From Leptolyngbyaceae cyanobacterium MP9P1.79 (GTDB taxonomy: Bacteria > Cyanobacteriota > Cyanobacteriia > JARCMD01): 39,433 nt of DNA. Numbering within the stretch: position 1 is the stretch's first letter; each line of letters opens with the position of its first letter. A program made the translations under genes and the position numbers. The stretch covers positions 1 through 39,433 of the forward strand of contig JARCMD010000370.1 in assembly GCA_030248885.1 (NCBI GenBank), given 5' to 3'. Shown here one piece after another: positions 34,088 through 39,433 of the stretch. The notes below the pieces were generated by a model, which worked only from the letters and a program-made list of their open reading frames with translations, ran no database searches and was not told where the DNA came from.

Positions 34088-35728
34088 CTAAGCTTCGCCA
34101 GCAATGGAATAGCTTTCAGCGACGATCGCAGACTGTTCTGGCTTAGCAGAGATAGTGGTTGGGCGGTGCAATGTGGTGTAAAGGCGGTTCAGGGCATGGA
34201 TGTAGGCTTCTGCTGAAGCGACAATGATGTCGGTATTGGCAGCATGACCCGAAAAGACCCGATCGCCATGGCGCAGGCGGATGGTAACCTCACCGATCGC
34301 ATCGATGCCAGCCGTGACCGATTGCACCGAGAACTCGATTAGCTCATTCGGAATTTCCACCACCCGATTGATGGCGCGATAAACAGCATCCACAGGACCT
34401 GTGCCGATCGCAGCATCAGTGAGTTCCTGTCCCTCAGGGGTACGCAGGGTCACCGTTGCCGTGGGGCGGGCCCGATCCCCGCAGGAAACCTGCACCAATT
34501 CCAGGCGGAAGAGTTCGGGGACTTGTTGAATTTCGTCGTTGACGATCGCCTCCAAATCCCAGTCCGAAATTTCTTTTTTCTTGTCACCCAATTCTTTGAA
34601 GCGCAAGAATGCCCGGTTCAATTCCTGGTCACCCAAATCAAAGCCGAGTTCTTTCAGGCGGGTGCGGAAGGCATTGCGCCCCGAATGCTTGCCCAAAACG
34701 ATTTGGTTGTCGGTCAGCCCAATAGACTGGGCATCCATAATTTCGTAAGTGAGCTTATTTTTCAGCACCCCATCCTGGTGAATCCCCGACTCATGGGCAA
34801 ACGCATTAGCCCCGACGATCGCCTTATTCGGTTGCACCAATATACCCGTCAAGTTAGAGACAAGGCGCGAGGTTTTATAGAGTTGGCGTGTGTCGATCGC
34901 AGTCAGTGGCTCCTCTGACTCCGCTGCCCGACCCACGTAAGGATTGAAGTACTGCCGCCGCACATGCAGCGCCATCACCAATTCCTCTAAAGCAGCGTTG
35001 CCCGCCCGTTCCCCAATGCCATTGATGGTGCATTCCAATTGCCGGGCCCCAGACTTCACCGCTTCCAAAAAGTTCGCCACCGCCAACCCCAAATCGTTAT
35101 GACCGTGGACAGAGATGACGGCTTGATGAATATTGGGCACATTGGCTCTGATGCCCTGAATCAATGCTCCGAATTCGCTGGGCGTGGTGTAGCCGACGGT
35201 GTCAGGAATGTTGACGGTGGTGGCTCCAGCGGCGATCGTGCGCTCCAGAACCTGGTAGAGAAACTCAGGATCAGACCGCACCGCATCCATCGGAGAAAAT
35301 TCCACATCCTCCATGAAGGTTTTGGCATAGTCCACCATTTCTTCGGCGATCGACAACACCTCAGCCCGCGACTTCCTAAGCTGAAACTCTAAATGAATAT
35401 CAGACGTAGAAATAAAGGTGTGAATCCGAGCGTTCACAGCGGGTTTTAGTGCTTCTGCGGCCGCTTGAATGTCTTGCCGAATTGCCCGCGCCAAACTACA
35501 AATAATCGGGCCGCCTTCGACTCCCACCTGTTGAGCAATTTTCTGAACCGCCTCAAAATCTCCAGGACTGGCAAAGGCAAAGCCTGCTTCAATCACATCC
35601 ACCCTCAGTCGGGCCAGTTGCCGGGCAATTACCAGTTTTTCATCCACATTCAGGGTTGCGCCAGGAGACTGTTCTCCATCACGAAGGGTGGTGTCGAAAA
35701 TAATAATCCGGTCTGGTTGAGTGTTCAT
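34088..35728 (-). CDS. leuA: 2-isopropylmalate synthase
   Basis: A 546-residue enzyme condensing acetyl-CoA with 2-ketoisovalerate in the first committed step of leucine synthesis. The catalytic TIM barrel (about 1-290) begins [20 protein letters not shown], with the metal-binding Asp and catalytic Arg. [13 protein letters not shown] (about 200) provides the metal-binding His residues, and [13 protein letters not shown] is also conserved. The C-terminal LeuA regulatory domain (about 400-520) should bind leucine for feedback inhibition. The length is that of the bacterial long form. No leader-peptide attenuator was seen upstream. Confidence 0.96.
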   Translation of the reverse strand: MNTQPDRIIIFDTTLRDGEQSPGATLNVDEKLVIARQLARLRVDVIEAGFAFASPGDFEAVQKIAQQVGVEGGPIICSLARAIRQDIQAAAEALKPAVNARIHTFISTSDIHLEFQLRKSRAEVLSIAEEMVDYAKTFMEDVEFSPMDAVRSDPEFLYQVLERTIAAGATTVNIPDTVGYTTPSEFGALIQGIRANVPNIHQAVISVHGHNDLGLAVANFLEAVKSGARQLECTINGIGERAGNAALEELVMALHVRRQYFNPYVGRAAESEEPLTAIDTRQLYKTSRLVSNLTGILVQPNKAIVGANAFAHESGIHQDGVLKNKLTYEIMDAQSIGLTDNQIVLGKHSGRNAFRTRLKELGFDLGDQELNRAFLRFKELGDKKKEISDWDLEAIVNDEIQQVPELFRLELVQVSCGDRARPTATVTLRTPEGQELTDAAIGTGPVDAVYRAINRVVEIPNELIEFSVQSVTAGIDAIGEVTIRLRHGDRVFSGHAANTDIIVASAEAYIHALNRLYTTLHRPTTISAKPEQSAIVAESYSIAGEA

Positions 35729-36104
35729 GGGGGTAAGACGATTGAAATGACTAGATAAAGTAAATGCACTTTAAATCAGCACATTATTCCTAAGCTTACT
35801 TCTCAATGCTCACTTCTTGTATCTGGCTACTTAAAAAGTATGAGAAGGGTAAACGCATCGTGGATTCTCTATAGTTTGAAGCTAGCAAAATACTAAGGAT
35901 CATGGATTAAATAACATGCAATAGTCCCGCTGTAGGAGCAAAGCATACCCTTCGAGAAGCAAGCTACGGGCGAGAACCTTTGAAACTCAATCATGTCCTT
36001 TTGCCGAATGCTTCGCCCTTACCCAGTCTCTAACTTTCGCAAGTTATTTGATTCCTGATCATAAGTAGACGATCGATAAGAGATTGAATAAAAAGTTGAT
36101 GTTA
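35729..36104. repeat. intergenic region with repeat fragments
   Basis: A 376-bp gene-free stretch. GCATACCCTTCGAGAAGCAA at 35943-35962 is a variant of the repeat at 33847, and CCGAATGCTTCGCCC at 36004-36018 is one arm of the repeat seen complete at 39366-39428. The leuA promoter presumably lies within 35740-35860. Confidence 0.65.
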
Positions 36105-36623
36105 TTAAGGATCAGCTTTTTCGATGCTGTCCCGCACATCATTTAAGTCAATATAGCGATCGGTGACGTTGCGTAGTTCCCTAGCAATCATGCCCTCTGT
36201 TGACACGACAGTAATGTGCGTATTCTTAGAGCGTAATAACTCGATCGCCCGTTCAAAATCGCCATCCCCACTAAACAAAATGACACGATTGTACAGCTCG
36301 ACGGTGTTGAACATATCTACTACAATTTCGATGTCTAAATTTGCTTTTTGTGAATAGCGTCCAGAATTATCGTCGTAGTATTCCTTCAAAATTTTGGTGC
36401 GAACTGTGTAACCTAGGCTGATCAGGGCATCTCTAAAACCCCGTTGATCTTGAGCGTCCTTAATTCCGGTGTACCAAAACGCATTGACAAGGGCAACATC
36501 TTCTGATTTCGTAAAATATTCTAAAACCCGCTTGGGATCGAAGAACCAACCGTTCTTCTGTTGGGCATAGAACATGTTATTCCCATCTACAAAAATCGAG
36601 AGAAGGCTGGGTGAATTTTGCAT
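36105..36623 (-). CDS. NYN domain (LabA/DUF88) putative ribonuclease
   Basis: A 172-residue PIN-like protein. Acidic active-site residues are seen in SIFVDGNNMFYA (Asp13), in NLDIEIVVDMFN (about 95-106) and in ILFSGDGDFERAIELLRSKN (about 115-134). ITVVSTEGMIARELRNVTDRYIDLND completes the fold. The family includes LabA, which affects circadian gene expression feedback in Synechococcus, and various NYN ribonucleases. Whether this is the LabA orthologue cannot be settled here. No Shine-Dalgarno is evident before the ATG. Confidence 0.9.
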   Translation of the reverse strand: MQNSPSLLSIFVDGNNMFYAQQKNGWFFDPKRVLEYFTKSEDVALVNAFWYTGIKDAQDQRGFRDALISLGYTVRTKILKEYYDDNSGRYSQKANLDIEIVVDMFNTVELYNRVILFSGDGDFERAIELLRSKNTHITVVSTEGMIARELRNVTDRYIDLNDVRDSIEKADP

Positions 36624-37837
36624 AAATGTTCAAATTTAGAGTTAATAGAAAGTAATCTAACTTACAAATATTTAATAAACATAGTTGTGTTGCACACTAT
36701 TAAATGGGATGATTCCTGTTAGAATAAAACCTTTAATAGTAAAGAGCATTCAGTTACCTAAACCACTTAAAGAAGTGATCCTTTAATTCAATTCGTAATC
36801 ACAGTGCTTTCGATCAATCAAAAGCGCGCCATCAGTGGCAACTTAGACAATTAGCGCACACATATTTAGTAAGTTTTAGGGTGAAGCCAGAACCCTTCAG
36901 AATTAGAGAAAAATGAATATATTAGATTTAATAATCTATCAATCTAATATTAATAGATACCGGTTCACAGATTTTTATAAATACATTTTGGGGGTCTTGA
37001 CGCAGCATTTAGCTGCATCTTAGAAGAGTCTAGCTTTATAAAGAAGTATAGTTGACAGACCCAAAGCGGGGCATTCTCATTGTAAAGAATGCCCTAGGGG
37101 ACTGTGAAATCTGAGAAGTCCTAAAGCCTCTTGTTGTGCCTGAAATCAATCTTAAAACCAGGTTGGAAGCTTGCTCTACGAGAGGGATTCAGTACAAAGA
37201 GTGTCTAAATTATTCACGTCATTGGCAAAGAATGCAGTTTGAGCCTCCAACTGTATGCCTCTCGACAGAATAACAAGGTGTTAAAGAGTCCAATATCATA
37301 CCTGAGACAGGTTTCTCTTGAAAGTCACGAAAGAAATTTGGTTCTCTTGACTTAGCTGGGGCTGAGGGTTTTAGCATGTAAGAGGGAGCTGTTCCTCTGC
37401 GATCGTGCCTTCTCTAATCTCTAACTTATTCCACTGCTCAAAGCTTTTTATTACCAATATCTCTTGCAAAGTTCACATAATTAGGTTTTCAGATTTAACT
37501 TGTTCTCAACAACCATTAATTATTGACAATAAGTAATGAGGGTACTGAGGTTTGGGATTTGGGTTTCCGAGGAATTTTCGATTCTTCAAACCTGTTGGTC
37601 ATTGCCAAATGTATTAAAGGGAACAGAGATCATCCTGTCTTGGGCAAAGTTAGCGGAAATACTGCAATATTGCTAGTATGCTGCTGAGAAGTTAATAATT
37701 GGAGGACTTCCGTACTCTTTAGCGCTCTAAACGCTAGAAATTGGAGGTGCAGCCTTCTGGGGATGGTGATGCAGCAATTGTGTTGAGATCATCTCTGTAC
37801 AACTGTAATTTTGGTGTGTTGAGGAATCAGTTTTAGT
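36624..37837. other. 1.2-kb gene-free region with RNA-like hairpins
   Basis: No open frame over 60 codons looks real. Inverted repeats seen: ATATTAGATT/AATCTAATAT (36919-36928 with 36941-36950), GCAGC/GCTGC (37002-37016), GGGTCT/AGACCC enclosing that hairpin (36992-36997 with 37057-37062), and GGGCATTCT/AGAATGCCC (37069-37094). These suggest a structured RNA or leader around 36990-37095. I could not match it to tmRNA, RNase P RNA, SRP RNA or Yfr1 by motif. Confidence 0.5.
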
Positions 37838-39229
37838 GTGAAGAGTCCAATTAAACCTCCCGTCCGACGGCATCCGGCTCCAGCCAGTGGTCACTTCCGT
37901 CGTTGGGTCTGGCTGGTATTTGTGTTGACTGGAGTTGCCATGTTGTCTGCAACAGCGGGAGCCATTTTTGCGATGTCTCTAGCTAGTATGCCCCTCTCCC
38001 AACGCAAACTCAGTCCAGCCGAAGCAGCCGTCTTTTCCCAAAAAGAACGTATCTCCAGCAATTCGGCGTTTCGCTTACCGCAATTAACCCGCCCAGTAAA
38101 TATTCTTGTTTTGGGGGTCAAGGTTCTTTCAACGGATGTCAACAATCCTCCTCCAGATACAAAGAATTTACGGTATCAAGCGACGATTAATTCCTTAGAA
38201 GGACTGACTGACACGATGCTGTTGGTGCGGTTTAGCCCGGATGCTAAAAGGCTGGTTGTGCTTTCGATCCCCAGAGATACCCGCACCGAGATCGAGGGAT
38301 ACGGCATTGCGAAGATTAATGAGGCGAATGTGGATGGTGGTCCAGCTTTAAGTGCTAAGGCGACGAGCCAACTTTTAGGGGGCGTTGGCATCGATCGCTA
38401 CATCCGCATTAACGTGCAGGGTGTACAGAAACTGATTGATGCTTTGGGTGGTGTCACGGTTTATGTGCCTAAGGACATCAAGTATCAGGATGACAGTCAA
38501 CACCTGTATATCAATTTAAAAGCCGGCAAGCAGCACCTCAATGGTGACCAAACGCTGCAATTGCTGCGCTTTCGATATGACGAGTATGGTGACATTGGTC
38601 GCATTCAGCGCCAGCAGATGGTGATACGCTCCCTAATGGAGCAGACGCTGAACCCAATGACTTTGGCGCGGTTTCCTAGTATTTTGTCTGTGATTCAATC
38701 TCACATAGACACCAATTTAACTGTGGAAGAATTGTTGGCTTTGGTGGGGTTTGGAGCGCAAATGAACCGATCGAATGTGCAGATGCTCATGGTGCCGGGT
38801 GAATTTAGCGCCCCAGGTGAATATAATGCGAGTTATTGGTTGCCCAGTCCAGAGCGCATTCAGACCATGGTGGCTCAGTATTTTGATTTTGGGGCTGCTT
38901 TCCCCACGGTAACGAGTCCCAGTGCATTAAGAATATCTATTCAAGACAGTACCCAAAATTCTCAGGCGGTTCAGTCTGTGGTTACGGCGCTGGAGCGGGG
39001 GGGCTATCCCAATGTGTATGTCGATCGCCCGTGGACTGAATCGTTGACGCAGACTCGGATTGTGGCGCAGCAAGGAAACGGAGCAGCCGCTGAAGAACTG
39101 CGGCGTTCTTTGGGACTGGGCGAGGTGCGAATCGAAAGTACGGGCAGTTTAGACTCGGATATCACGATTCAGTTGGGTAGCGATTGGCTCAGTCGCCCTG
39201 TGAAGCAATCGTCTCAGACAGGGCCTTAG
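37838..39229 (+). CDS. LCP (LytR-CpsA-Psr) family cell-wall glycopolymer transferase
   Basis: A 463-residue membrane-anchored enzyme that transfers polyprenyl-pyrophosphate-linked polymers to the cell wall. One N-terminal membrane helix (about 23-48) precedes the LCP domain (about 85-275). That domain contains DTMLLVRFSPDAKRLVVLSIPRDTRTEI with the Asp and Arg of the pyrophosphate site, KINEANVDGG, and LLRFRYDEYGDIGRIQRQQMVI. The C-terminal LytR_C domain is at about 365-455. The start is GTG at 37838 with GAGGA upstream. Possible acceptors include peptidoglycan; the polymer is unknown. Confidence 0.93.
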   Translation: MKSPIKPPVRRHPAPASGHFRRWVWLVFVLTGVAMLSATAGAIFAMSLASMPLSQRKLSPAEAAVFSQKERISSNSAFRLPQLTRPVNILVLGVKVLSTDVNNPPPDTKNLRYQATINSLEGLTDTMLLVRFSPDAKRLVVLSIPRDTRTEIEGYGIAKINEANVDGGPALSAKATSQLLGGVGIDRYIRINVQGVQKLIDALGGVTVYVPKDIKYQDDSQHLYINLKAGKQHLNGDQTLQLLRFRYDEYGDIGRIQRQQMVIRSLMEQTLNPMTLARFPSILSVIQSHIDTNLTVEELLALVGFGAQMNRSNVQMLMVPGEFSAPGEYNASYWLPSPERIQTMVAQYFDFGAAFPTVTSPSALRISIQDSTQNSQAVQSVVTALERGGYPNVYVDRPWTESLTQTRIVAQQGNGAAAEELRRSLGLGEVRIESTGSLDSDITIQLGSDWLSRPVKQSSQTGP

Positions 39230-39249
39230 GATCAGGAATTGAATAAAAT

Positions 39250-39292
39250 CCAAGGTTTGAGTGGGTCGCAGAGTGTCCCACTCAAACCTTGG
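39250..39292 (+). terminator. 16-bp perfect hairpin after the LCP gene
   Basis: CCAAGGTTTGAGTGGG (39250-39265) pairs perfectly with 39277-39292 around an 11-base loop, 20 bp after the stop. The following sequence is AAACCTGATTTT, so the T run is weak and displaced. Confidence 0.7.
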
Positions 39293-39365
39293 AAACCTGA
39301 TTTTACAGGTATTAAATTCACGATCCTAAGAAGATTTCTAGAAAAGTTCATGCCAGGCACCGGAA

Positions 39366-39428
39366 GGGCGAAGCATTGGGGCAATAATCTGTGCAGCCAT
39401 TCAAGATCTCTTACCCAATGCTTCGCCC
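39366..39428. repeat. GGGCGAAGCATTGGG palindromic repeat
   Basis: Perfect 15-bp inverted arms at 39366-39380 and 39414-39428. The sequence before it (GAAAAGTTCATGCCAGGCAC) parallels that before the 34017-34049 copy, so the repeat unit is larger than the hairpin. It runs almost to the window end. Confidence 0.85.
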
Positions 39429-39433
39429 TTATA

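Noticed and set aside
36990-37095. Housekeeping RNA (tmRNA, RNase P RNA, SRP RNA, Yfr1)
   Set aside because: None of the characteristic conserved motifs of these RNAs was found; kept only as an unassigned structured region.

Overview
The window is chromosomal DNA from a cyanobacterium. It carries psaK (photosystem I), a CyanoP/PsbP-like lipoprotein, cyanophycinase, an hpsE-type hormogonium-polysaccharide glycosyltransferase and a tRNA-Leu(UAA) gene interrupted by a group I intron. GCGATCGC/CGATCG (HIP1-type) palindromes are frequent. Abundant interspersed palindromic repeats and the hpsE homologue suggest a filamentous, Leptolyngbya-like organism, but the genus cannot be fixed from sequence alone. 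There are no rRNA genes, CRISPR array, prophage or intact insertion sequence.

Layout. 1-3.6 kb: lipid-A-disaccharide-synthase-related gene (-), ridA (+), a small membrane protein and a glutathione S-transferase (-), and an orphan protein with an acyl-carrier-like tail (-). 3.6-6.6 kb: two tandem related small proteins (+) and a cytosolic histidine kinase (+). 6.7-12.1 kb: a closely packed minus-strand run clpB-hpsE-mscS. 12.1-12.8 kb: a double-hairpin repeat split by a 133-bp MITE-like element. 12.8-19.6 kb: Gfo/Idh/MocA oxidoreductase (-), cphB (+), trpF (-), psaK (+), a TVP38/DedA-type protein (+), a SPOR-domain protein (-) and a DciA-like DUF721 protein (+). 20.0-22.2 kb: a response regulator-GAF-PP2C phosphatase followed 3 bp later by an RsbW-like kinase (+). 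22.3-25.0 kb: PsbP-like lipoprotein (+), HNH protein (-) and a conserved protein of unknown function (-). 25.46-25.91 kb: trnL(UAA) with its intron (-).

26.0-33.3 kb is the most distinctive region. A minus-strand operon (glycosyltransferase-GNAT fusion, SAM methyltransferase, rffA/wecE transaminase, MAPEG protein) diverges from a plus-strand pair (GT-C-like membrane protein, phytase-like lipoprotein). The order of activities resembles the Arn pathway of Gram-negative bacteria: sugar transaminase, N-acyltransferase, polyprenyl-phosphate glycosyltransferase, membrane GT-C transferase. Here it appears re-tooled for a 4-acetamido-4,6-dideoxy sugar. This is my main candidate for an undescribed system and it is inference.

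33.3-39.4 kb: a YbjN-domain protein (+), leuA (-), a LabA-like NYN protein (-), a 1.2-kb gene-free stretch with RNA-like hairpins, and an LCP (LytR-CpsA-Psr) protein (+) closed by a strong hairpin. Repeats of at least three types occur between genes from 33.8 kb to the end.
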